From assembly GCA_964019695.1 (NCBI GenBank), contig OZ026517.1, positions 57,109,172 through 57,173,171 on the forward strand: a DNA stretch of 64,000 nucleotides. The letters are read 5' to 3'. How positions within the stretch are numbered: position 1 is the stretch's first letter; each line of letters begins with the position of its first letter. This document shows positions 44,850 to 56,156 of this stretch, in pieces. Both the position numbers and the translations under genes were made by a program. The DNA comes from Loripinus fragilis. Its lineage: Eukaryota; Mollusca; Bivalvia; Lucinida; Lucinidae. The notes under the pieces were generated by a model. It saw only the letters and a list, made by a program, of their open reading frames with translations, had not been told where the DNA came from and searched no databases.

Positions 44850-46540
44850 AGACCTTTTGAGATGTGTTGACTTCATTTACGTAATGTTGAGCCACTCTGT
44901 TTGGTGACCAAATGGAAACCCAAATATTTTAGACCCTGCATTTTTCAGTTTCGTTATTTATGTGTTATTTGTGCTGTCATTTTAAGGTAAATGGATATAC
45001 CAAATGGGAGACAATCTATGCTACTGCCGCTATGATTTCCCACAGACGTTTCCAATTAACGTTTTTAATGAAATAAATAATTAAATAACATTTAAAATTG
45101 GAATAGCAAAAGTGTTGTCATCAGACAACTTACCTTTTGAAACGAGAAGGCACACAACCTTAAAACAATGTTGTATCATCGACGATGCGACGTCATGATG
45201 GCACCGCATCGACGATGATACGACGGTGTTTCGACGTCAAGTTTCTGCTTGGATGATTTGAAATTAGAATGAGCTGAGAGACATGTTGAGACGTTTCCTA
45301 GCTTGAACGAGGTACACGACAGGGACACATTTATTTTTAAGTTGTCTACCTTGATTGTGCGACAGCTCAGGAGAGCTTAACAAGATATATAATGAAAACA
45401 TAAGAACGTCGTTTCCGGTTTTGGGTCTCTCATATGGGCATTGCCGCAAAAAATGTCTTTGGAGTGGAAACAGGTTATGATAAATCCCGCCTCGCTCACT
45501 CAGCTACATGTACAGAGTCTAGCTCTAATCTTTAATTTCTGTATGAAGTAAGATTAGATAGCATTCTTTGCAATGGATAACAAAGACTATGATAAGACTC
45601 CGCGGTAGCACAGGCTGACCATTTCTATGTTATTCGTATGCAGCAAAGTCAGGTTTTCTAGCGCCACGGTCCCACAAAAGAATAATAATTTAATCGTCAT
45701 CAGAAGACATGAAACTTGCGTTAAAGCTGGTCCTTGGATATATACGCGGAGGTATGATGGGTTTATTTCATTATTTTTTTCATCTTAGTATACAATTAAA
45801 AAGGGTAGTATACAATTAAACGGGTGGAGTCCGTGCTCGATAAACGTAGGGTGACAAAACAGATTTACAATTAGAAGTATGCAAAAAAACTGTATTTAGT
45901 TTAAACATATTTTATTCAATAAATACAAAATGATATACAACATACGTACATTGTAAACATACAAAGGATTAGAACATAAGCATAAATGCTTATAGAGTTA
46001 TTTTCCTGTTGAGAGTGACTATGTAGTGTACATGCATATGGCAGTATTTTATCTATATACAGATACCTGTATTAATAAAGTGCCTTTACCTGACCAACTA
46101 CGTAACTCTACTCTTATCGAGTGAGAACTCTACCTTTTCTTATACAAACAAAATGGCGTCAGCTGTAAACTTTCAAACGTGATTACGTCGCTAAAACGCC
46201 ATTAAGACGCCCAAGGTTTTTGCAAGCAATAACCACAGTGGGTCGCAACACTTTAATTCTGTAAAACGTAACGTAAATTTGCCAGGAGCCCGCCCATTTT
46301 AACTATTGTAAAGTTTTAACCCATGTTTAAAAAGCACGTACATCTCATGAGTTGAGCATGGCTTTTTGTTCATTGAAAATGTCTTCAAACAGCTATGCGC
46401 ACATGAATTTTCGTAGTGCTACAGCAAAGCAGCAAAAGGTTAGCTAGTTTTTGAGATAGTGGTCCCCACAGGGCAACAACCAGCAACATACATCAAATTA
46501 AAGCTTAGAGTCTCCCAAATTAAAAAAAAACAAACGTGAT
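44850..46540. other. Gene-free stretch with a hairpin
   Basis: The hairpin at about 45172-45222 pairs TATCATCGACGATGCG with CGCATCGACGATGATA at all but one position. 45605-45675 holds a scrap of the ACAGGTTTTCT repeat. No gene. Confidence 0.55.
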
Positions 46541-47195
46541 GCCACTTTGGTATGCTGGAGCGAATAAAATTATGGCCCATTCAAAAAGGGTACCCAAACT
46601 TATAAATAACTTGACTGATAAAATCAAATTAAACCAATGATTAAAAAAATTGCTAAAATTGGAACTTGGACAATGATACATAATGCTAGAAATGTTTTTC
46701 ATCTTATATGATGTGCAAACAAGTCCCAATATACTGATGGCGAAAGGTCGTTAAGTACATTAGTCACGAAAACCCATGATTTTCTATCATTCTTTCTGAC
46801 AAATGATCACCACAGGTAAAAATGTTTTTAAAACAAGTTAAATATCATCAATGACATCTGGGAAGGAAACAATGTATAATGTCACTACCATATATTGGGG
46901 TGAAACATTTTACGGCTTATCAAAAAGGGGTACCCATACAGATAATAACTTTACTGATAAAAATTAACTTAAACCAATAACCAAAATCATTGTTGAAGTT
47001 GGTAAAATATGAATATTAAATGATACATAAGGGTGCTAGAAATATTTTTTATCATATGTGAGGTGCAAATAAGTCCAAATACACTAATAACAAAAGGTCA
47101 TTTAGTGTATTAGGCATGAAAACTCATGATTTTATAGACTTCTTTCTGACAAATGATCTCTTTTGGTACACAGGTATCGAAAACAAGTTAAAGCA
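46541..47195 (+). repeat. Diverged two-copy tandem repeat, period about 350 bp
   Basis: CATTCAAAAAGGGTACCCAA...CTTTCTGACAAATGATC at 46576-46806 is repeated at about 46918-47159 as TATCAAAAAGGGGTACCCAT...CTTTCTGACAAATGATC, with shared landmarks ATGATACATAA, GTGCAAA and CATGATTTT. Confidence 0.8.
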
Positions 47196-49490
47196 TTACC
47201 AGATCACATCTTGGAGGCTCCTTTTCTAAAGAGAATTATACCAAATGAATAAATCAGACAATTAGAGACCATTCATTTAGCAATATCCTTATCCAATGGT
47301 ATTATAGATAATATGTGAGATAGCTTTTTGCCAAGGATAGTGACAAGGATACTGACACACATGTTACAAAAACAGTATAACGTATATCAACGTGGGTTTA
47401 GAAAGTATTAAACTATTTCCTTTTGATATTAAGAGAAATCACATATCAGTGACCACGGAAGTTCATTATGTGCATTATCCACAAAACACATGGCATACAT
47501 ATGTGATACTATACGAATGCTTGACTTTTGTCAGTGATTCACAATGGTATACTAAGTTATTAATTGTACCATTTGAATGACTACTTAGAATAAAACAAAC
47601 CAAAGTTTTTGTGTCATAACATATTACACTCGCTTGATTTTTCATCTTCCCTTATTCAGATTCATCGTCCAATTCGTTAACATCCACACAAGATTAGATA
47701 GTGAACATTTTCAGACATATTTCATTTTCACTCTGTTCTTCCCATGGCATTGCTACTTTACACACACATACGTTTGTACAATGCTGTTCATTACAGAAAC
47801 AAAAGCATGCCTCATCCCAAAGTCCATTAGAACTTTTCAATACTTTTAAAAACATTCATCATCTCAGGAAATGTAGTGGCCTGGCTCATCATTATCGGCC
47901 TCAATGCCATTCTGCCATTTGCGTCCTGATAGGATTCCTACCTGAACTATGTAGGTGCAAGAAAATTCTGAATAGCTGTTTAACAAGTCTTCCAAATAAG
48001 TAACTGGCAACAACAAGGCATCATGCAGTTTAAAGCTGTTATCCCTTGGTGGTAACTTTTGTAGTGGTACTTTCTTCAACTCTTTCTCAAATCTGCGGTT
48101 ATTTTGACCCTAAAGTAAACCTACAAATTAAATACACCCAAGTCGATGTGCTTTTGTAGGTGGTCTAGATCCAAGTTGAGCTAATAGTTGAAAGTTTTAG
48201 GCATTCTGCATCAGAACTTAGATAATTCTCTCCTATTTCAAAAAGGGCAATTGTCACATACAGTAAAACAATAAACAAACATCAAACTATTCTGTTGTTC
48301 TTCACTGATCTTGTGAAAAGGCTCCTGTTCTCCCTGTCAAAAAGAATATCTATGTGTAATAGGTGAACCAAATGTCAGTATCTGGACTGTTTACAATGAT
48401 CTTATTGGCGCTATTTCTTGATACAATCATCGCATGGATAACCATTCACGTACCTGCTTCCTCCTGGTTGGATTGCAGAGGAATATATTCTGATGTAATG
48501 TGCTGGAAGTGATAAAAGCCTATCATTTAGTCTGCCACTGAAGAATACAGTTTTTAATTCATTCAGTACTTTACTTGCATTCTATACCACATAGTGCCAA
48601 AAAGTGAGTATTTCAGGAAATACCACAATCACACACCGCAGACCAACCCATCGCCCCGTGATGATGAGCCACAGAACATTTACAGTAACAAGACATCTGT
48701 GAGACAACAAAAGCAAAGCAACCAGCCAAGTTTTCTTTGTTTTCTCCTTTAACTAAAACGTTCTTCCGTTCTTTCGGTATATGACTTATTGCTTGGATGC
48801 GCCTGTGTCACCATGTTTCTGTCTAGTCTGAAGTCTGAGGTTGTTTTTCTTGTGCCTGTTAGTGTTACTTTGAATAACTGATTAAATAAATCGGCTGCGT
48901 TGTAAAATATAATGCAGGAATTGTTTAGCCATGTCGTCGAATGAATGAAATTTTAAGTGTCTGGGTAGGCAAGGGTAACATCTGAATTGTAGCCATAGCA
49001 TCAAAAATGATACAATCTTAAGATTTAACTGACATAATTTTCTTTTCAAAAATAGTAAGTGAGTATGATCAGGAAATAACACAATCACAAACTGCAGACA
49101 ACCCCGTGACACTGCGAGGAAGAGCTGCTCAACCATCACGAGACACCAGGAAGACAAATTAAGCGAAGTCAAATTTCTGGTTTGTGCATCAAGTCAGATT
49201 TGTACATGATATTATTGACCCGTCATCACTCAACATACTCAGAGGACCTTGAGCATTTTCAAAAGACAATATATGTTCAAACGTAGCTTTTTTGAAGGAG
49301 TTCATTAAAAGAAGTCTTAAATACATTTGCTACTATATTTGATTGAAGCGACTGTCTTTTGCATGATAGTAGTTGTCTTAATGCTAGACTTGGGAAGCGG
49401 GTCATAGAAGCCTCAGATGGTATCAAACGCTGCTCCATGATGTCAGCTGCATCTTGACTGCCTATGTCTAAGACTTAGTAGACTTTCCTC
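47196..49490. other. Gene-free stretch
   Basis: No supported gene. 48600-48690 and 49055-49140 share short blocks (AGGAAATACCACAATCACAC / AGGAAATAACACAATCACAA), hinting at an old duplication. Confidence 0.45.
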
Positions 49491-49522
49491 AATTTGAAGA
49501 TGTTATCAGTACACATGATGCG

Positions 49523-51180
49523 ATGTTCACGAGATTATCAGATGCGTTGTTACCCTCAAAGGAATTTCCTACCATAAGGTTATCTCCTCTTCGGTCACCT
49601 ATTATCAGGAAGTATACTAAACCATTTAATGCATTCAGAAGACGCAGAATGTATCATAATGTTTCTAAGTGCAATGCCAAGAGGTGTGTCTGTTGCACAC
49701 ATTTATGTACTAAAACTACCATTACATCATCTGTAAATGGTAGACAACTTTCCATAATCAATAATAATGATATGGATTGAACTTCATCTGATCTGATTTA
49801 TGTTATAACTTGAACTGAAATTAAATGTTGAATGCAATGACGTCGCGCACAGTTTTGGCGTACAAAACGTGGTTTTGTCTTTTTTTCTGTTTACTTGAAC
49901 CGATTTATAATGTTCTTGTCATATGTTTTTGCTTTGAAACTAGGGGTGTACGTTCGTCTTGTTAAGAGTTTATTGATTCTTAGTTTTTATTTATCAAAAC
50001 AGTTAAAGGAGAGCTCAAGAACTCAAAATTTGGGGGTAAATCGTCTGTAACTCTGTAACAATACCGCTGTAGTAGGCATGCGCAAATGCGTGTTACAAAG
50101 CCATTTTGACGTCAGTTTTTACGTAATGTAGTCTACGTCAAAGCTAAAACGTCACCGTTTAACGACATATCCAATTTGTTGTTTATTTCTCTACAATGGC
50201 GTCTCAGAAAGTTAAGTTTTGTGAAATAAAATCTGTAACTCGTGACAAAAAACGCGCGAAAAATAAAGGCATGATGGTCTCTTCCGTAAGTGATTTTGTA
50301 ATTTTGATGGCGTTTATTGACAAAACATTTGTTAGTTTGAAATGTACTTTTTCCGTTGTGAAAGATAATCGAAAACTATTTGCATTGCCGCTTTCCATTT
50401 AAAAATGTTCAAGAAAACACCTAGTCTTAAAATTTGTTACCAAAACACAATTTTCATTTAAATAAATACACATACTCTTGAATATAAGCATAGCTTTAAT
50501 GTTGAAAATGAAACTCACTAGCAAATAACATCTCCACAATGTACTTTGCTTGCTTACTTATAAATGTGGTCTATGAAGTTTATCCGTCGAAAAATAAAGA
50601 AAATGTGAACATTTACCTCTGAGTCAGTCTTAAATTTTGTTACCAGCGAAAAAAATGACGTTAAACATAGAGACGTCATACGAGGCAATTAGGAATAAGC
50701 TGCCGTTTTCAGTCTCTTGTGTATGCGTGTATACTTATTCTGACATGTATGAATTCGAATTTATTGATGTTTGAAAGCTAGAAAGCGGTTTTCATGTTTT
50801 ACCAGAGAATGAAAGTCCCTCCAGAAGCAAGACGTCTAGCTAAATATAAGGAGAAGAAAAAATAATTTAGCGTCGCGATGATACAATTCGACGTTACGTT
50901 TTGTACGCCAATATCATGCGCGCCGTCAATATGTTGGACAAACTGGCCGATCCCTTAAGACTAGGTTTCGTGAGCACTTTCGTTAATGAAAAAGCCTAAA
51001 AAAATTGACACAGTTCTTTATCGCCATTTCAAAAGTAATGGTCATTCTGCTAGTAAAATTGAAATCAGCCGGTTGAAAAAATTATATATGATCGTATTTC
51101 ATCAACTAGATTAAAAAATATAAAGAGACATGGAACTGAACTTAAATCGATTAAATTTTTGCAATCACCTTTTCCTTTAG
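49523..51180 (+). pseudogene. Naiad GIY-YIG endonuclease, split by an insertion
   Basis: N-terminal part: SKCNAKRCVCCTHLC (the Cys cluster of PLE endonucleases), SSVNGR, then DM-D-TGA (49778)-TSSDLIYVIT-TGA (49811)-TEIKC-TGA (49829)-MQ. After the 1089-bp insertion (one TSD copy skipped) the frame resumes YVGQTGRSLKTRFREH, so IYVI and YVG form the GIY-YIG pair. A frameshift at about 50985 is followed by KKPKKIDTVLYRHFKSNGHS (about 50989-51048) and a C-terminal block FPLGFND, itself cut by the SINE. The enzyme would nick target DNA to prime reverse transcription. Each of the three TGAs keeps frame, which random nonsense does not favour. This copy is non-functional because of the insertions and shifts. 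Confidence 0.8.
49839..50927. mobile_element. TIR element in the endonuclease domain, 1089 bp
   Basis: Ends GACGTCGCGCAC...TTGGCGTACAAAACGT and, inverted, GACGGCGCGCAT...TTGGCGTACAAAACGT. The flanking AAT at 49836-49838 and 50928-50930 is a 3-bp target duplication; removing the element plus one AAT restores the GIY-YIG frame exactly. A 68-codon open frame (50196-50402, MASQKVKFCEIKS) follows a CTACA leader but has no recognised domain. The superfamily is unresolved; 3-bp duplication would fit PIF/Harbinger-like families. Confidence 0.85.
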
Positions 51181-51188
51181 GCTTTAAT

Positions 51189-51518
51189 TGTTTGTTTGTT
51201 TGTTTTTTGTTGCTTTACGCCCCATGTCAACAGCTATGGTCATTGCGGGACGGTCAGTTTACTTAACCGCACTTTTTCCTGGGCAGGCTTGAGCAAGCGG
51301 CTAACCAGTAATTTGTGCACATACTTTCGCTTGTAACTGACAACAACCCTTCTTGAATAAATCAGCGGAAGGGAGGAGAATGACCGTAGAAATTATTTCA
51401 TGATCAATCTCCACGAAAGTATGATACCGGGCCGGGATCGAACTTGCGACCCCTGGATCTGCAGTCAGATACGCATCTGTAGCCAGACACGTTACCGACT
51501 GCGCTACGCGGCCGGTAC
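51189..51518 (-). repeat. tRNA-derived SINE (second family), 330 bp
   Basis: On the minus strand: A box TAGCGCAGTCGGTAACG, B box AGTTCGATCCCGG, then a body ending GGGCGTAAAGCAACAAAAAA and CAAACAAA tail units. The exact 13-bp duplication TTTAGGCTTTAAT at 51176-51188 and 51519-51531 interrupts the Naiad endonuclease C-terminus. Distinct from the SINE family at 30-36 kb. Confidence 0.93.
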
Positions 51519-51539
51519 TTTAGGCTTTAATGATAATAT

Positions 51540-54041
51540 ATACCATGAAGGTAACATTAATTTCTAAAATGCCAGATTTTGATGTGTTTTTTTTCTGTTT
51601 TGGAATGTAAAAAACGTAAAAGTAGATCTCATGATAAATGTAAAAATGGCAACATTAAGCGCAAATTTTGTACGGAAAAACGGTTAAATACTTCTCTTAA
51701 GGATCTCTCTTTGGCTTTAACTAATCATGGTCGGCTTGGCTTATTTTCGTTTTTAAGTTCTTTGCCTATCTCAGTTTTACGTAACTTAAAGTTAGAGGCT
51801 AATAAACTTTACGATAGAGAAAACAAATTATATAAAGCAGCACTCCTTGCAAGGTGTTATGTTCAACATTTCCTTAGTCCTTATATTGATTCTGAGGTCA
51901 TAAACGACATTTTATGAAAATTCCATTCATTAACAAAGGTATTTGATTTATTGATTTACATATTATCTTCAAGGATAATTTAGTGATTTCATCTATTCCA
52001 AATTACTTTAATAATTCTGAAACTCCTATCATTTGTTATAAATATAACAAACCAATTAGGTCTACTATATTTAACTTTAATAAAATTGTAAATGATATAG
52101 ATATAGATTCCAATACTCATGTCTCCTGAGATTGTCAAAATTCTAATTATTTATATCCCTCTGCAGGGCATGTTATTACAGGTAATCTAAATGTCATTCC
52201 TTACGCTAGAGTTCGCAATATTATTTCTAAAGGTCCTAAATATAGATTTCCCTCTAACATTGATTTCTCTAAATGTCGTAGAGAGATAGCTGCTTCTTTA
52301 AATGACTTTAGTAATCATTGGTGCAAACGGGAAAATGTTGAACCTGATGCCTCGAAGGAATGGAAGATTAACATTTTTAAAATTATTGATACTCGTATTT
52401 CATTTTACTCTCGTAATACACATCTTTTTCCCCCTAAACCTAAATCTTCTTTTCGTCATCTTAAACGAGGTATCCAGGATTTTCATATGAACTATGTTTT
52501 GGTTCCAGCAGATAAAGCTGCTAACAATGTTGTAGTTGTTTGACTATTGTATTATATTAATACTCTTAAGCGTAAGCTTGTTGACACTAATGCCTATAAA
52601 CTGCAGCCTTCTTTAAGTTAGAGGGTGATTGTTGATGGGCATGGTTGTCACACAGCCCTAAATTGTAGTGTCAAAGCTAAAGAAAATCAAGACAAAGTTC
52701 CTACGCTGTAATGGTTACCTAAACTCCATAAAAACCCTATAAAGCAAGATTTATTGCTAATTCTAGTACTTGTACGACAACAGAACTTTCTAAATTGTTA
52801 ACCTCGTGTCTTACAGCTGTTAAAAATACATGTTATCAAGTATTGTGAAAAGGTATATGAGAGATCCGGTAAAAACCTATTTTGGTCTATCAAAATTTCA
52901 GGTAAAATTTTAGATAAACTTAAAGCTAGAGATTTCAATGAGACCAGTTTGTCTACTTATGATTTTTCTACCCTTTACACTACTTTACCTCATAATTTGA
53001 TTAAAGATAAACTTATTGATCTTATTGAAAGAACCTCCCAGAGAGAATGCTCTCCTTACCTTGCATGTAATGACAGAAATGCATTTTTTACTTCAGAAAA
53101 ACCTAAAAAATGTCATGCATGGTCGTGTCAAAATGTATGTGATGCGCTGACTTTTTTGTTGGACAACTTTTTATTTGATTTGGCACCAAGCCGTATAGAC
53201 AAGTAGTTGGGATCCTTATGGGCACTAATTGTGCTCCACTGGTTGCAGACTTATTCCTGTTTTGTTATGAGAGGGACTTTATGATGCCTCTTCTGATGAT
53301 AAGCAGGCTGATGTTATTGATGCGTTTAGCACTACATCCAGATATTTGGACGATATTTTAAATGTTAATAATGTTTATTTTGACAATATTGTTAGTCAAA
53401 TATACCCTTCAGAGCTCCAACTGAATAAAGCCAATACCTCTGATACCGAAGCCGCATTTTTAGACTTGCATTTGTCAATTTCTAATGATATTGTTTCTAC
53501 CAAAATTTATGATAAACGTGACGACTTTGATTTTGAAATTGTCAATTTCCCATTTTTAGATGGTGATGTTCCTCGTTCTACATCCTATGGAGTATATATC
53601 TCTCAACACATCCGTTTTGCTAGAGCATCTAGCTATGTTGCTGACTTCAACACTCGCAATTAATTGTTAACTCAGAAACTTCTTAAACAAGGCTATCGGT
53701 ATCATAAACTTCGCAAAACTTTTTCAAATTTTTATAGACGATACTATGATTTGATTTCTAAATTCCAAGTTTGACTTGAATCTCTCTTGCGCCAAGGACT
53801 TTCAGAACCTGATTTCTATGGTGACTTGGTGTATAGATTGAAGAAGATTGTTGGCTCTAATAATTTTTCAGCGCAGTTCATTAAGATAATTTCCCATTAT
53901 AAAAAGATTGGCTATAACATTAATGTATTGCACCAGACTGCATGCTTGGTGGTCAACCCAATCACGGTTGGCAACTTTGCTTTCCTCTTTAATTGCACGC
54001 CGGTGGGTTGGACTTCAGACCATATGATGATTTTGATTTAA
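51540..54041 (+). pseudogene. Naiad linker and reverse transcriptase
   Basis: Linker with GRLGLFSFLSSLPISVLRNL and LLARCYVQHFLSPYI (to 51917), then MKIPFINKGI-TGA (51944)-FID. The CxC motif is TGA-GAT-TGT at 52127-52135, read as U-D-C, followed by PSAGHVITGNL. Next come RKCRREIAASL-like sequence, NIFKIIDTRISFYSRNTHLF, and VLVPADKAANNVVVV-TGA (52541)-LLYYINTLKRK. Motif A is STYDFSTLYTTLPHNLIK with the catalytic Asp kept. Motif B is NCAP..ADLFLFCYERDFM in another frame, and motif C is RYLDDIL in altered context at about 53340. The end PITVGNFAFLFNCTPVG lies before the stop at 54041. TAG 52619, TAA 52709 and several indels disable it. Confidence 0.85.
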
Positions 54042-54205
54042 TGACTTATCTTTTGATGAGATGGTAGGGGCCTGATGCTTAGGCTGTTTGTCAGGCCCAC
54101 CGGGGTTTACCTGTTGGATTTCTTTTGCTCCGGTATTCAGTTTTATTTACTGTTGAGTCCTTATCTTTGCTTTATCTCCTTGTTATAGCTTTATTTATAT
54201 GTGTT

Positions 54206-54271
54206 AGGAGATGATGCATTGATAAGTTAGGGGTCTTTCATGCAAACCAAATATCCATGCGTCTTGATCCA
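54206..54271 (+). promoter_or_regulatory. SECIS-like stem-loop in the 3' UTR of Naiad copy B
   Basis: ATGA (54211-54214), arm TGCATTGAT, AAG, apical region, arm ATCCATGCG, then TGAT (54265-54268). Compared with copy A the 3' arm differs at two positions, and both changes keep pairing (G-C here, G-T there). GGA before ATGA can pair with TCC after TGAT. Other fragments (3540-3605; 17882-17946 minus) keep the same core. Confidence 0.5.
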
Positions 54272-54589
54272 CATCTGAATTAAGGGTGAGGTTGGCGCCG
54301 TTAAACTGGTTTAAGTCCTCCAGTAAAATTCTTTACTGACCGTTCCAAGGCGGTACTTCTTTTGTGGATTTTTTATGTTTTTGTTCTTTCTTGTGTTTGC
54401 TATGTCTTTGTGCACGTCTGTTTATATGTGCTTTGTGGTCACCTGCTGGGAAAGGGCTGACCTCTTGGCTCTCGTTTGCGGTGTCTTAAAGTGAGTTTGT
54501 CACTTTCCCATTGGTATCCTGGGTCAGGTGTGGTACTTGATTGTATCGATTCTTGATCTTTGCACCCTTACTTACTTTTATATATGTTC

Positions 54590-55440
54590 CTTCAAACACA
54601 TGAATCGTCTTTTTACATCTTTGTCAAACCTCTTCCTTGCTGCTTCTGTATCAGAATGATGCCGGTTTCTTCTTTTTATGTCTTTGTCTGACATGAAATG
54701 TTATTGAGTACTTGGCTGTTACAGGTCTTGCAAGAAACCACCTTGCTAAAGTTTTTCCCTTTAGAGTCAGATATATATTAACCTGTTCCTTTCAATGCTG
54801 TATTTTCTGTAGCTCCAAGGACAGTAAATCCTTACGGAATTGAAGGTTCCTTCTAGTAATTTAAAAACAAACAAAGCAGTATGACATCATAAAATTTTGG
54901 AAGTTGTTTCATTTACTTTTGAAGAGTGAGGTAACTCATGCTTAAGAAATATATTGAACTGTTTGTAGCAAACACTAGTGAGAGAAATTCAACTTTAGCA
55001 TACTGATTAACATTCCAAAGCCCAAGCCTAGTTGATGAAATAAAAAAAATCAATGGGAGCATAGCTAGGGCGAAGATATCATCCCAAAAACTGGAATGTA
55101 GGTGAGGTAGATCTTTAAACTTGTTTTCTCTTGGAGAAGGTCTTGGAATTCTGGAATGCTACTTCTTTAATGCCTTAAATAACACTTTATTTGTGTTCTG
55201 TTGTAACTGCATCGCTACAAGAGGGCACATTAGCTACTTTAGCAATATCTTGAAAAAGAATATCAGGATTAGTTGGTCGTTTTATCACACAACTGTTTGA
55301 ACTAGATTTAGTGCTTCATCTACCTGTCAAAGTATTTTCCTAACAAAACATGTTGTGCGCTGCCTAAGGCAAATACATCAGACTTAAACAGTAATATCAC
55401 CATATAGAAATCCAATTACAGTGAACATGCACATCAGTGA
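54590..55440 (-). pseudogene. Possible exon debris of a host gene
   Basis: Three separated minus-strand stretches look coding. At about 55322-55381, SDVFALGSAQHVLLGKYFDR is flanked by an AG and by CAG|GTAGAT; SDVFALG resembles kinase subdomain IX. At about 55211-55300, CVIKRPTNPDILFQDIAKVA continues for a few residues. At about 54581-54690, MSDKDIKRRNRHHSDTEAAR is followed by KRFDKDVKRRF. They are not in one frame and the spacing is irregular, so this is a weak, pseudogene-level call. Confidence 0.25.
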
Positions 55441-55599
55441 GTGCATTCCTCCCTCACATAGAATAATGCCACTTAAGGTAAGACTAATATTGAAACAGAA
55501 ATCAGTCAGTCTGTCAATCTATCAATCAATCAATCAATCGCATATCCTGCTATGATATATAAGGACTTATTTGCAAAGGAAAATCAGTGTTAATCTTGT

Positions 55600-56156
55600 A
55601 TGGCAATTTGCTTAAGTTCTAAATTAAAATTCATTGCTAATACTTGCTGCGTCCAGTTGTACGCCCATGCGTTTTTATGTACAAGTAGGTACGCCCCTGA
55701 CGATATTTCGGTATTAACCGCATCAGTGAGCAGCGATGGTTCGGGCGAGTCTGTGCATACGCATATGGGCCTCGACGCGAGAAAACCTGTCTTCAGGGGG
55801 TTTGCGAACAACACAGGCGCAGACCAGCCTGCGCATACGCACAGTCTGATCAGCGCCTTTGGTATTCGCTTATTAGAAAGTAGCATATCTAGACTTGCTA
55901 TGGGCGGAATTTCAATCTTCTAGCTAGTCCCTGTAGCTGAGAAGGCTGGTTTGAGTCTCGCTTTTTCAGAAACCCCGAAGACAGGTTTTGTCGCGCCGAG
56001 GCTCAAATATCTTAATTACCTTCGTATTATAGCTCTGTTTAACGGTAAGCGTAAGTTAAAAATCCAAGCACAAGACGTTACGATACTTTCATGTATGCGT
56101 GTTCAGGAAAATGTCATCAATTTCTTTGAATGATAGGTGGCAATTGAAAACGCTCT
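55600..56156. other. Dispersed repeat blocks, no gene
   Basis: 55760-55860 and 55965-55995 carry the GAGAAAACCTGTCTTC / GAAGACAGGTTTTGTCGCG family also found near 43060 and 45650. Open stretches here are chance. Confidence 0.55.

Larger units (their letters stand above)
49491..54578 (+). mobile_element. Naiad PLE copy B: near full-length, GIY-YIG first
   Basis: A single-ORF retroelement whose RT is related to telomerase RT. The order is GIY-YIG endonuclease (49523 to about 51190), CxC linker (about 52127), RT (52300-54041), then 3' UTR to the shared terminus near 54578. Canonical PLEs carry the endonuclease at the C-terminus; an N-terminal one is the mark of the Naiad/Chlamys clade. Two later insertions split it: a TIR element at 49839-50927 and a SINE at 51189-51518. 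Four in-frame TGA codons fall at cysteine-like or cysteine-rich positions and a fifth follows VVVV. Ordinary nonsense codons (TAG 52619-52621, TAA 52709-52711) and frameshifts show that this copy is inactive. The exact 5' end is not visible. Confidence 0.85.

Noticed and set aside
44586..44895. His/Thr- and Cys/Val-rich frames
   Set aside because: Translations of the CA and GGAT microsatellites.
51944..51946. TGA in MKIPFINKGI-TGA as another selenocysteine codon
   Set aside because: From memory of related elements this position is acidic rather than Cys, and copy A lacks the region, so it may be an ordinary mutation.
55590..55923. Overlapping frames of about 100 codons on both strands
   Set aside because: They coincide with a dispersed repeat block found at several other places in the window.
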